Shown: positions 45,801 to 60,211 of the stretch, piece after piece
Layout of the letters: every line of letters starts with the position of its first letter
Numbering within the stretch: position 1 is the first letter of the stretch
Source: Halictus rubicundus
Taxonomy: Eukaryota > Arthropoda > Insecta > Hymenoptera > Halictidae
NCBI RefSeq assembly: GCF_050948215.1
Contig: NW_027488955.1
Coordinates: 123,939 to 187,938, forward strand
Length of the DNA: 64,000 bases
Reading direction: 5' to 3'
The notes under the pieces: generated by a model
Seen by the model: the letters and a program-made list of their open reading frames with translations, nothing else
Told to the model about the DNA's origin: nothing
The model's database searches: none
Program-made: the position numbers and the translations under genes

Positions 45801-48800
45801 ATAGAGGATATTATAAGATAGAGGATATGATAGGATAGACGATAGGATATGATAGAAGATAGGATAGGATCGGATAGAGGATTGGATAGGATAGAGGATA
45901 GGATATGATAGAGGATAGGATAGGATAGAGGATAGGATAGGATAGAGGATAGAGGATAGGATAGGATAGAGGATAGGATAGGATAGAGGATAGGATAGGA
46001 TAGAGGATAGGATAGGATAGAGGATAGGATAGGATAGAGGATAGGATAGGATAGAGGATAGGATAAGATAGAGGATAGGATAGGATAGAGGATAGGATAG
46101 GATAGAGGATAGGATAGGAAAGAGGATAGGATAAATTAGAGGATATGATAGGATAGAGGATTGGATAGGATAGAGGATAGGATAGGATAGAGGATAGGAT
46201 AGGATAGAGGATAGGATAGGAAAGAGGATAGGATAAGTTAGAGGATATGATAGGATAGAGGATTGGATAGGATAGAGGATAGGATATGATAGAGGATAGG
46301 ATAGGATAGAGGATAGGATAGGATAGAGGATAGGATAGGAAAGAGGATAGGATAAGTTAGAGGATATGATAGGATAGAGGATAGGATAGGATAGAGGATA
46401 GGATAGGATAGAGGATAGGATAGGATAGAGGATAGGATATGATAGAGGATAGGATAGGATAGAGGATAGGATAGGATAGAGGATAGGATAGGATAGAGGA
46501 TAGGATAAGATAGAGGATATGATAGGATAGAGGATAGGATAGGATAGAGGATAGGATAGGATAGAGGATATTATAAGATAGAGGATATGATAGGATAGAC
46601 GATAGGATATGATAGAAGATAGGATAGGATCGAGGATAGGATAGGACAGAGGATAGGATAGGATAGAGGATAGGATAGTATATAGGACAGGATAGAGGAT
46701 AGGATAAGATAGAGGATAGGATAGGATAGAGGATAGGACAGGATAGAGGATAGGATACGATAGAGGATACGAATAGATAGGATAGAGGGTAGGATAGGAT
46801 AGAGGGTAGGATAGGATAGAGGATAGGATAGGATAGAGGATAGGATATGATAGAGGATAGGATAGGATAAAGGATAGGATAAGATAGAGGATAGGATAGG
46901 ATAGAGGATAGAATACGATAGAGGATACGAATGGATAGGATAGAGCATAGGATACGATAGAGGATAGGATAGGGGATTCGATAGGATAGAGGATAGGATA
47001 GGATAGAGGATAGGATATGATAGAGGATAGGAGAGGATAGAGGATAGGACAGGATAGATGATAGGATAGGATAGAGGATAGGATAAGATAGAGGATAGGA
47101 TAGGATAGAGGATAGGATAGGATAGATGATAGGATACGATAGAGGATAGGATAGGATAGAGGATAGGATAGGATAGAGGGTACGATAGGATAGGATAGAG
47201 GATACGATAGGATAGGATAGAGGATAGGATAGGATAGAGGATTGGATAGGATAGAGGATAGGATATGATAGAGGATAGGATAGGATAGAGGATAGGATAG
47301 CATAGAGGATAGAGGATAGGATAGGATAGAGGATAGGATAGGATAGAGGATAGGATAGGATAGAGGATAGGATAGGATAGAGGATAGGATAAGATAGAGG
47401 ATAGGATAGGATAGAGGATAGGATAGGATAGAGGATAGGATAGGATAGAGGATAGGATAGGAAAGAGGATAGGATAAGTTAGAGGATATGATAGGGTAGA
47501 GGATAGGATAGGATAGAGGATAGGATAGGATAGAGGATTGGATAGGATAGAGGATAGGATATGATAGAGGATAGGATAGGATAGAGGATAGGATAGGATA
47601 GAGGATTGGATAGGATAGAGGATAGGATACGATAGAATATACGATAGGATAGGATAAATTATAGGATATGATAGAGGATAGGATAGGATAGAGGACAGTA
47701 TAGGATAGAGGTTACAATCTTATAGAAAATAGGATATTATAGAGGAAAGTATTGGATAGTGGAAAGGATAGGATAGAGGATAGGATAGGATAGAGAATAG
47801 GATAGGATAGAGGATAGGAAAGAGGATAGGATATGATAGAGGATCGGATAGGATAGAGGATTGGATAGGATAGAAGACAGGATAGGATAGCGGATACGAT
47901 AGGATAGGGTAGAGGATAGGATAGGATAGAGGATAGGATAGGATAGAGGATAGGATAGGATAGAGGATAGGATATGATAGAGGATAGGATAGGATAGAGG
48001 ATAGGATAGGATAGAGGATAGGATAGGATAGAGGATAGGATAAGATAGAGGATATGATAGGATAGAGGATAGGATAGGATAGAGGATAGGATAGGATAGA
48101 GGATGGTATAGGATAGAGGATAGGATACGATAGAGGATAGGATAGGATAGGATAGTGGGTAGCATAGGATAGAGGATATGATAGGATAGAGGACAGGATA
48201 TGACAGAGGATAGGATAGGATAGTGGATAGGATAGGATAGAGGATAGGATAGGATAGAGGATATTAAAAGATAGAGGATATGATAGGATAGACGATAGGA
48301 TATGATAGAAGATAGGATAGGATCGAGGATAGGATAGGACAGAGGATAGGATAGGATAGAGGATAGGATAGTATATAGGATAGGATAGAGGATAGGATAA
48401 GATAGAGGATAGGATAGGATAGAGGATAGGACAGGATAGAGGATAGGATACGATAGAGGATACGAATTGATAGGATAGAGGGTAGGATAGGATAGAGGAT
48501 AGGATAGGATAGAGGATAATATATGATAGAGGATAGGAGAGGATAGAGGATAGGACAGAATAGATGATAGGATAGGATAGAGGATAGGATAGGATATAGG
48601 ATAGGATAGGAAAGAGGATAGGATAAGTTAGAGGATATGATAGGATAGAGGATAGGATAGGATAGAGGATAGGATAGGATAGAGGATAGGATAGGATAGA
48701 GGATAGGATATGATAGAGGTTAGGATAGGATAGAGGATAGGATAGGATAGAGGATAGGATAGGATAGAGGATAGGATAAGATAGAGGATATGATAGGATA

Positions 48801-51800
48801 GAGGATAGGATAGGATAGAGGATAGGATAGGATAGAGGATACGATAGGATACGATAGAGGATTCGATAGCATAGGATAGAGGATAGGATAGGATAGAGGA
48901 TTGGATAGGATAGAGGATAGGATATGATAGAGGATAGGATAGGATAGAGGATAGGATAGGATAGAGGATTGGATAGGATAGAGGATAGGATATGATAGAG
49001 GATAGGATAGGATAGAGGATAGGATAGGATAGATGATAGGATAGGATAGAGGATAGGATAAGATAGAGGATAGGATAGGATAGAGGATAGGATAGGATAG
49101 AGGATAGGATACGATAGAGGATACGTAAGGATAGGATAGGGGATAGGATAGGATAGAGGATAGGATAGGATAGAGGATAGGATAGGATAGAGGATAGGAT
49201 ATGATAGAGGATAGGATAGGATAGAGGATAGGATAGGATAGAGAATAGGATAAGTTAGAGGATATGGTAGGATAGAGGATAGGATAGGATAGAGGATAGG
49301 ATAGGATAGAGGATACGATAGGATAGGATAGAGGATACGATAGGATAGGATGAAGGAAAGGATAGGATAGAGGATTGGATAGGATAGAGGATAGGATATG
49401 ATAGAGGATAGGATAGGATAGAGGATAGGATTGGATAGAGGATAGGATAGGATAGAGGATAGGATACGATAGAGGATACGAAAGGATAGGATAGAGGGTA
49501 GGATAGGATAGAGGATAGGATAGGATAGAGGATTGGATAGGATAGAGGATGGGATATGATAGAGGATAGGATAGGATAGAGGATAGGATAGGATAGAGGA
49601 TAGGATAGAGGATAGGATAGGATAGAGGATTGGATAGGATAGAGGATAGGATATGATAGAGGATAGGATAGGATAGAGGATAGGATAGGATAGAGGATTG
49701 GATAGGATAGAGGATAGGATATGATAGAGGATACGATAGGATAGGATAGAGGACAGGATAGGATAGATGATAGGATAGGATAGATTATAGGATAAGATAG
49801 AGGATAGGATAGGATAGAGGATAGGATAGGATAGAGGATATTATAAGATAGAGGATATGATAGGATAGACGATAGGATATTATAGAAGATAGGATAGGAT
49901 CGAGGATAGGATACGACAGAGGATAGGATAGGATAGAGGATAGGATAGTATATAGGATAGGATAGTATATAGGATAGGATAGAGGATAGGATAAGATAGA
50001 GGATAAGATAGGATAGAGGATAGGACAGGATAGAGGATAGGATACGATAGAGGATACGAATGGATAGGATAGAGGGTAGGATAGGATAGAGGATAGGATA
50101 GGATAGAGGATAGGATAGGATAGAGGATACGATAGGATAGGATAGAGGATACGATAGGATAGGATGGAGGATAGGATAGGATAGAGGATTGGATAGGTTA
50201 GAGGATAGGATATAATAGAGGATAGGATAGGATAGAGAATAGGATAGGATAGAGGATAGGATAGGGGATTGGATAGGATAGAGGATAGGATAGCATAGAG
50301 GATAGGATACGATAGAGGATACGATAGGATAGGATAGAGTATAGGATAGGATAGAGGATAGGATAGGATAGAGGACAGTATAGGATAGAGGTTACGATCT
50401 TATAGAAAATAGGATATTATAGAGGAAAGTATTGGACAGTGGAAACGATAGGATTGAGGATAGGATAGGGGATTGTATAGGAAAGAGGATAGGAGACGAA
50501 AGAGGATAGGATTGGATAGGATAGTGGGTAGGATAGGATAGAGGATAGGTTAGGATAGAGGATAGGATAGGATAGAGGATAGGATACGATAGAGGATAGG
50601 ATAGGATAGGATAGTGGGTAGCATAGGATAGAGGATAGGATAGGATAGAGGACAGGATATGACAGAGGATAGGATAGGATAGTGGATAGGATAGGATAGA
50701 GGATAGGATAGGATAGAGGATATTATAAGATAGAGGATATGATAGGATAGACAATAGGATATGATAGAAGATAGGATAGGATCGAGGATAGGATAGGACA
50801 GAGGATAGGATAGGATAGAGGATAGGATAGTATATAGGATAGGATACGATAGAGGATACGAATGGATAGGATAGAGGGTAGGATAGGATAGAGGATAGGA
50901 TAGGATAGAGGATAGGATAGGATAGAGGATAGGATAGGATAGAGGATACGATAAGATATGATAGAGGATACGATAGGATAGGATAGAGGATAGGATCGGA
51001 TAGAGGATTGGATAGGATAGAGGATAGGATATGATAGAGGTTACGAATGGATAGGATAGAGGATAGGATAGGATAGAGGATAGGATAGGATAGAGGATAG
51101 GATAGGATAGAGGATAGGATAGGATAGAGGACAGGATATGACAGAGGATAGGATAGGATAGTGGATAGGATAGGATAGAGGATAGGATTGGATAGAGGAT
51201 ATTATAAGATAGAGGATATGATAGGATAGACGATAGGATATGATAGAAGATAGGATAGGATCGAGGATAGGATAGGACAGAGGATAGGATAGGATAGAGG
51301 ATAGGATACTATATAGGATAGGATAGAGGATAGGATAAGATAGAGGATAGGATAGGATAGAGGATAGGACAGGATAGAGGATAGGATACGATAGAGGATA
51401 CGAATGGATAGGATAGAGGGTAGGATAGGATAGAGGATAGGATAGGATAGAGGATAGGATAGGATAGAGGATAGGATAGGATAGAGGATACGATAAGATA
51501 TGATAGAGGATACGATAGGATAGGATAGAGGATAGGATCGGATAGAGGATTGGATAGGATAGAGGATAGGATATGATAGAGGTTACGAATGGATAGGATA
51601 GAGGATAGGATAGGATAGAGGATAGGATAGGATAGAGGATAGGATAGGATAGAGGATAGGATAGGATAGAGGACAGGATATGACAGAGGATAGGATAGGA
51701 TAGTGGATAGGATAGGATAGAGGATAGGATTGGATAGAGGATATTATAAGATAGAGGATATGATAGGATAGACGATAGGATATGATAGAAGATAGGATAG

Positions 51801-54800
51801 GATCGAGGATAGGATAGGACAGAGGATAGGATAGGATAGAGGATAGGATAGGATAGAGGATAGGATAGGATAGAGGATACGATAGGATAGGATAGAGGAT
51901 ACGATAGGATAGGATAGAGGATTCGATAGGATAGGATAGAGGATAGGATAGGATAGAGGATTGGATAGGATAGAGGATAGGATAGGATAGAGGATAGGAT
52001 AGGATAGAGGATAGGATAGGATAGAGGATAGGATATGATAGAGGATAGGATAGGATAGAGGATAGGATAGGATAGAGGATAGGATAGGATAGAGGATAGT
52101 ATAGGATAGAGGATAGGATAGGAAAGAGGATAGGATAAGTTAGAGGATATGATAGGATAGAGGATTGGATAGGATAGAGGATAGGATATGATAGAGGATT
52201 GGATAGGATAGAGGATAGGATAGGATAGAGGATAGGATAGGATAGAGGATTGGATAGGATAGAGGATAGGATAGGATAGAGGATAGGATAGGATAGAGGA
52301 TAGGATAGGATAGAGGATAGGATATGATAGAGGATAGGATAGGATAGAGGATAGGATAGGATAGAGGATAGGATAGGATAGAGGATAGTATAGGATAGAG
52401 GATAGGATAGGAAAGAGGATAGGATAAGTTAGAGGATATGATAGGATAGAGGATTGGATAGGATAGAGGATAGGATATGATAGAGGATTGGATAGGATAG
52501 AGGATAGGATAGGATAGAGGATAGGATAGGAAAGAGGATAGGATAAGTTAGAGGATATGATAGGATAGAGGATAGGATAGGATAGAGGATAGGATAGGAT
52601 AGAGGATAGGATAGGATAGAGGATAGGATATGATAGAGGATAGGATAGGATAGAGGATAGGATAGGATAGAGGATAGGATAGGATAGAGGATATGATAGG
52701 ATAGAGGATAGGATAGGATAGAGGATAGGATAGGATAGAGGATATTATAAGATAGAGGATATGATAGGATATACGATAGGATATGATAGAAGATAGGATA
52801 GGATCGAGGATAGGATAGGACAGAGGATAGGATAGGATAGAGGATAGGATAGTATATAGGATAGGATAGAGGATAGGATAAGATAGAGGATAGGATAGGA
52901 TAGAGGAAAGGACAGGATAGAGGATAGGATACGATAGAGGATACGAATAGATAGGATAGAGGGTAGGATAGTATAGAGGATAGGATAGGATAGAGGATAG
53001 GATAGGATAGAGGATAGGATATGATAGAGGATAGGATAGGATAAAGGATAGGATAAGATAGAGGATAGGATAGGATAGAGCATAGGGTACGATAGAGGAT
53101 AGGATAGGGGATTCGATAGGATAGAGGATAGGATAGGATAGAGGATAGGATATGATAGAGGATAGGAGAGGATAGAGGATAGGACAGGATAGATGATAGG
53201 ATAGGATAGAGGATAGGATAAGATAGAGGATAGGATAGGATAGAGGATAGGATAGGATAGAGGATAGGATACGATAGAGGATAGGATAGGATAAGGATAG
53301 GATAGGATAGAGGATACGATAGGATAGGATAGAGGATACGATAGGATAGGATAGAGGATAGGATAGGATAGAGGATAGGATAGGATAGAGGATAGAGGAT
53401 AGGATAGGATAGAGGATAGGATAGGATAGAGGATAGGATAGGATAGAGGATAGGTTAGGATAGAGGATAGGATAGGATAGAGGATAGGATAGGATAGAGG
53501 ATAGGATAGGATAGAGGATAGGATAGGAAAGAGGAAAGGATAAGTTAGAGGATATGATAGGGTAGAGGATAGGATAGGATAGAGGATAGGATAAGATAGA
53601 GGATAGGATAGGATAGAGGATAGGATAGGATAGAGGATAGGATAGGATAGAGGATAGGATAGGATAGAGGATAGGATAGGATAGAGGATAGGATAGGATA
53701 GAGGATAGGATAGGATAGAGGACAGGATAGGATAGAGGATAGGATAGGATAGAGGATACGATAGGATAGGATAGAGGATACGATAGGATAGGATAGAGGA
53801 TAGGATAGGATAGAGGATTGGATAGGATAGAGGATAGGATATGATAGAGGATAGGATAGGATAGAGGATAGGATAGGATAGAGGATTGGATAGGATAGAG
53901 GATAGGATATGATAGAGGATAGGATAGGATAGAGGATAGGATAGGATAGATGATAGGATATAATAGAGGATAGGATAAGATAGAGGATAGGATAGTTAGA
54001 GGATATGATAGGATAGACGATAGGATATTATAGAAGATAGGATAGGATCGAGGATAGGATACGACAGAGGATAGGATAGGATAGAGGATAGGATAGTATA
54101 TAGGATAGGATAGAGGATAGGATAAGATAGAGGATAAGATAGGATAGAGGATAGGACAGGATAGAGGATAGGATACGATAGAGGATACGAATGGATAGGA
54201 TAGAGGGTAGGATAGGATAGAGGATAGGTAAGGATAGAGGATAGGATAGGATAGAGGATACGATAGGATAGGATAGAGGATACGATAGGATAGGATGGAG
54301 GATAGGATAGGATAGAGGATTGGATAGGTTAGACGATAGGATATGATAGAGGATAGGATAGGATAGAGAATAGGATAGGATAGAGGATAGGATAGGGGAT
54401 TGGATAGGATAGAGGATAGGATAGCATAGAGGATAGGATACGATAGAGGATACGATAGGATAGGATAGAGTATAGGATAGGATAGGGGATAGGATAGGAT
54501 AGAGGACAGTATAGGATAGAGGTTACGATCTTATAGAAAATAGGATATTATAGAGGAAAGTATTGGATAGTGGAAAGGATAGGATAGAGGATAGGATAGG
54601 GGATTGTATAGGAAAGAGGATAGGAGACGAAAGAGGATAGGATTGGATAGGATAGTGGGTAGGATAGGATAGAGGATAGGATAGGATAGAGGATGGGATA
54701 GGATAGAGGATAGGATACGATAGAGGATAGGATAGGATAGGATAGTGGGTAGCATAGGATAGAGGATAGGATAGGATAGAGGACAGGATATGACAGAGGA

Positions 54801-55559
54801 TAGGATAGGATAGACGATAGGATATGATAGAAGATAGGATAGGATCGAGGATAGGATAGGACAGAGGATAGGATAGGATAGAGGATAGGATAGTATATAG
54901 GATAGGATAGAGGATAGGATAAGATAGAGGATAGGATAGGATAGAGGATAGGACAGGATAGAGGATAGGATACGATAGAGGATACGAATGGATAGGATAG
55001 AGGGTAGGATAGGATAGAGGATAGGATAGGATAGAGGATAGGATAGGATAGAGGATAGGATAGGATAGAGGATACGATAAGATATGATAGAGGATACGAT
55101 AGGATAGGATAGAGGATAGGATCGGATAGGGGATTGGATAGGATAGAGGATAGGATATGATAGAGGATAGGATAGGATAGAGGATAGGATAGGATAGAGG
55201 ATAGAGGATAGGATAGGATAGAGGATAGGATAGGAAAGAGGATAGGATAAGTTAGAGGATATGATAGGATAGAGGATTGGATAGGATAGAGGATAGGATA
55301 TGATAGAGGATAGGATAGGATAGAGGATAGGATAGGATAGAGGATAGGATAGGAAAGAGGATAGGATAAGTTAGAGGATATGATAGGATAGAGGATAGGA
55401 TAGGATAGAGGATAGGATAGGATAGAGGATAGGATAGGATAGAGGATAGGATATGATAGAGGATAGGATAGGATAGAGGATAGGATAGGATAGAGGATAG
55501 GATAGGATAGAGGATAGGATAAGATAGAGGATATGATAGGATAGAGGATAGGATAGGAT

Positions 55560-57630
55560 AGAGGATAGGATAGGATAGAGGATTATATAAGATAGAGGAT
55601 ATGATAGGATAGACGATAGGATATGATAGAAGATAGGATAGGATCGAGGATAGGATAGGACAGAGGATAGGATAGGATAGAGGATAGGATAGTATATAGG
55701 ATAGGATAGAGGATAGGATAAGATAGAGGATAGGATAGGATAGAGGATAGGACAGGATAGAGGATAGGATACGATAGAGGATACGAATAGATAGGATAGA
55801 GGGTAGGATAGGATAGAGGATAGGATAGGATAGAGGATAGGATAGGATAGAGGATAGGATATGATAGAGGATAGGATAGGATAAAGGATAGGATAAGATA
55901 GAGGATAGGATAGGATAGAGGATAGAATACGATAGAGGATACGAATGGATAGGATAGAGCATAGGATACGATAGAGGATATGATAGGGGATTCGATAGGA
56001 TAGAGGATAGGATAGGATAGAGGATAGGATATGATAGAGGATAGGAGAGGATAGAGGATAGGACAGGATAGATGATAGGATAGGATAGAGGATAGGATAA
56101 GATAGAGGATAGGATAGGATAGAGGATAGGATAGGATAGAGGATAGGATACGATAGAGGATAGGATAGGATAGAGGATAGGATAGGATAGAGGATACGAT
56201 AGGATAGGATAGAGGATACGATAGGATAGGATAGAGGATAGGATAGGATAGAGGATTGGATAGGATAGAGGATAGGATATGATAGAGGATAGGATAGGAT
56301 AGAGGATAGGATAGGATAGAGGATAGAGGATAGGATAGGATAGGATAGAGGATAGGATAGGATAGAGGATAGGATAGGATAGAGGATAGGATAGGATAGA
56401 GGATAGGATAAGATAGAGGATAGGATAAGATAGAGGATAGGATAGGATAGAGGATAGGATAGGATAGAGGATAGGATAGGATAGAGGATAGGATAGGATA
56501 GAGGATAGGATAGGATAGAGGATAGGATAGGATAGAGGATAGGATAGGATAGAGGATAGGATAGAGGATAGGATAGGATAGAGGATACGATAGGATAGGA
56601 TAGAGGATACGATAGGATAGGATAGAGGATAGGATAGGATAGAGGATTGGATAGGATAGAGGATAGGATAGGATAGAGGATAGGATAGGATAGAGGATTG
56701 GATAGGATAGAGGATAGGATGTGATAGAGGATAGGATAGGATAGAGGATAGGATAGGATAGATGATAGGATAGGATAGAGGATAGGATAAGATAGAGGAT
56801 AGGATAGTTAGAGGATAGGATAGGATAGAGGATAGGATAGGATAGAGGATCGGATATGATAGAGGATAGGATAGGATAGAGGATAGGATAGGATAGAGGA
56901 TAGGATAGGATAGAGGATAGGATAGGATAGAGAATAGGATAAGTTAGAGGATATGATAGGATAGAGGATAGGATAGGATAGAGGATAGGATAGGATAGAG
57001 GATAGGATAGGATAGAGAATAGGATAGGATAGAGGATAGGATAGGGGATTGGATAGGATAGAGGATAGGATAGCATAGAGGATAGGATACGATAGAATAT
57101 ACGATAGGATAGGATAGAGTATAGGATAGGATAGAGGATAGGATAGGATAGAGGACAGTATAGGATAGAGGTTACGATCTTATAGAAAATAGGATATTAT
57201 AGAGGAAAGTATTGGATAGTGGAAAGGATAGGATAGAGGATAGGATAGGGGATTGTATAGGAAAGAGGATAGGAGACGAAAGAGGATAGGATTGGATAGG
57301 ATAGTGGGTAGGATAGGATAGAGGATAGGATAGGATAGAGAATAGGATAGGATAGAGGATAGGAAAGAGGATAGGATATGATAGAGGATCGGATAGGATA
57401 GAGGATTGGATAGGATAGAGGATAGGATAGGATAGAGGATACGATAGGATAGGGTAGAGGATAGGATAGGATAGAGGATAGGATAGGATAGAGGATAGGA
57501 TAGGATAGAGGATAGGATATGATAGAGGATAGGATAGGATAGAGGATAGGATAGGATAGAGGATAGGATAGGATAGAGGATAGGATAAGATAGAGGATAT
57601 GATAGGATAGAAGATAGGATAGGATAGAGG
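55560..57630. repeat. duplicated higher-order block, copy A
   Basis: About 2.07 kb that recurs at 60212-62282 at a constant offset of 4652 bp. Marker pairs are GATTATATAAG at 55581/60233 and GTTACGATCT at 57171/61823. Only a few single-base differences were noticed, for example TAGGATAG against GAGAGGATAG after the second marker. Boundaries are approximate. Confidence 0.75.
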
Positions 57631-58107
57631 ATAGGATAAGATAGAGGATAGGATACGATAGAGGATAGGATAGGATAGAGGATAGGATAGGATAGAGGAT
57701 ACGATAGGATAGGATAGAGGATACGATAGGATAGGATAGAGGATAGGATAGGATAGAGGATTGGATAGGATAGAGGATAGGATATGATAGAGGATAGGAT
57801 AGGATAGAGGATAGGATAGGATAGAGGATAGAGGATAGGATAGGATAGAGGATAGGATAGGATAGAGGATAGGATAGGATAGAGGATAGGATAGGATAGA
57901 GGATAGGATAGGATAGAGGATAGGATAAGATAGAGGATAGGATAGGATAGAGGATAGGATAGGATAGAGGATAGGATACGATAGAGGTTACGAATGGATA
58001 GGATAGAGGGTAGGATAGGATAGAGGATAGGATAGGATAGAGGATAGGATAGCATAGAGGATAGGATATGATAGAGGACAGGATAGGATAGAGGATAGGA
58101 TAGGATA
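57070..58107. repeat. duplicated higher-order block shared with 59017-60054
   Basis: Markers recur at an offset of 1947 bp: TAGCATAGAGG at 57071/59018, GTTACGATCT at 57171/59118, and GAGGACAGG at 58074/60021. After about 58107 the copies differ by inserted monomers. Together with the 4652-bp offset (1947 plus 2705) this shows overlapping, multi-step duplications in the right end of the array. Boundaries are approximate. Confidence 0.7.
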
Positions 58108-60211
58108 GAGGATAGGATAAGTTAGAGGATATGATAGGATAGAGGATTGGATAGGATAGAGGATAGGATATGATAGAGGATAGGATAGGATAGAGGATAG
58201 GATAGGATAGGAAAGAGGATAGGATAAGTTAGAGGATATGATAGGGTAGAGGATAGGATAGGATAGAGGATAGGATAAGATAGAGGATAGGATAGGATAG
58301 AGGATAGGATAGGATAGAGGATAGGATAGGATAGAGGATAGGATAGGATAGAGGATAGGATAGGATAGAGGATAGGATAGGATAGAGGATAGGATAGGAT
58401 AGAGAATAGGATAAGTTAGAGGATATGATAGGATAGAGGATAGGATAGGATAGAGGATAGGATAGGATAGAGGATAGGATAGGATAGAGAATAGGATAGG
58501 ATAGAGGATAGGATAGGGGATTGGATAGGATAGAGGATAGGATAGCATAGAGGATAGGATACGATAGAATATACGATAGGATAGGATAGAGTATAGGATA
58601 GGATAGAGGATAGGATAGGATAGAGGATAGGATAGGATAGAGGATTGGATAGGATAGAGGATAGGATATGATAGAGGATAGGATAGGATAGAGGATAGGA
58701 TAGGATAGATGATAGGATAGGATAGAGGATAGGATAAGATAGAGGATAGGATAGTTAGAGGATAGGATAGGATAGAGGATAGGATAGGATAGAGGATCGG
58801 ATATGATAGAGGATAGGATAGGATAGAGGATAGGATAGGATAGAGGATAGGATAGGATAGAGGATAGGATAGGATAGAGAATAGGATAAGTTAGAGGATA
58901 TGATAGGATAGAGGATAGGATAGGATAGAGGATAGGATAGGATAGAGGATAGGATAGGATAGAGAATAGGATAGGATAGAGGATAGGATAGGGGATTGGA
59001 TAGGATAGAGGATAGGATAGCATAGAGGATAGGATACGATAGAATATACGATAGGATAGGATAGAGTATAGGATAGGATAGAGGATAGGATAGGATAGAG
59101 GACAGTATAGGATAGAGGTTACGATCTTATAGAAAATAGGATATTATAGAGGAAAGTATTGGATAGTGGAAAGGATAGGATAGAGGATAGGATAGGGGAT
59201 TGTATAGGAAAGAGGATAGGAGACGAAAGAGGATAGGATTGGATAGGATAGTGGGTAGGATAGGATAGAGGATAGGATAGGATAGAGAATAGGATAGGAT
59301 AGAGGATAGGAAAGAGGATAGGATATGATAGAGGATCGGATAGGATAGAGGATTGGATAGGATAGAGGATAGGATAGGATAGAGGATACGATAGGATAGG
59401 GTAGAGGATAGGATAGGATAGAGGATAGGATAGGATAGAGGATAGGATAGGATAGAGGATAGGATATGATAGAGGATAGGATAGGATAGAGGATAGGATA
59501 GGATAGAGGATAGGATAGGATAGAGGATAGGATAAGATAGAGGATATGATAGGATAGAAGATAGGATAGGATAGAGGATAGGATAAGATAGAGGATAGGA
59601 TACGATAGAGGATAGGATAGGATAGAGGATAGGATAGGATAGAGGATACGATAGGATAGGATAGAGGATACGATAGGATAGGATAGAGGATAGGATAGGA
59701 TAGAGGATTGGATAGGATAGAGGATAGGATATGATAGAGGATAGGATAGGATAGAGGATAGGATAGGATAGAGGATAGAGGATAGGATAGGATAGAGGAT
59801 AGGATAGGATAGAGGATAGGATAGGATAGAGGATAGGATAGGATAGAGGATAGGATAGGATAGAGGATAGGATAAGATAGAGGATAGGATAGGATAGAGG
59901 ATAGGATAGGATAGAGGATAGGATACGATAGAGGTTACGAATGGATAGGATAGAGGGTAGGATAGGATAGAGGATAGGATAGGATAGAGGATAGGATAGC
60001 ATAGAGGATAGGATATGATAGAGGACAGGATAGGATAGAGGATAGGATAGGATAGAGGATAGGATAGGAAAGAGGATAGGATAAGTTAGAGGATATGATA
60101 GGATAGAGGATTGGATAGGATAGAGGATAGGATATGATAGAGGATAGGATAGGATAGAGGATAGGATAGGATAGGAAAGAGGATAGGATAAGTTAGAGGA
60201 TATGATAGGGT

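Noticed and set aside
44064..47303. Very long minus-strand open frames in the satellite (this one 1079 codons; many others of 60-590 codons)
   Set aside because: They only translate the 17-bp monomer into a 17-residue repeat in all three frames, and their starts and stops fall at monomer variants. There is no domain, codon bias or promoter evidence. Not called as genes.
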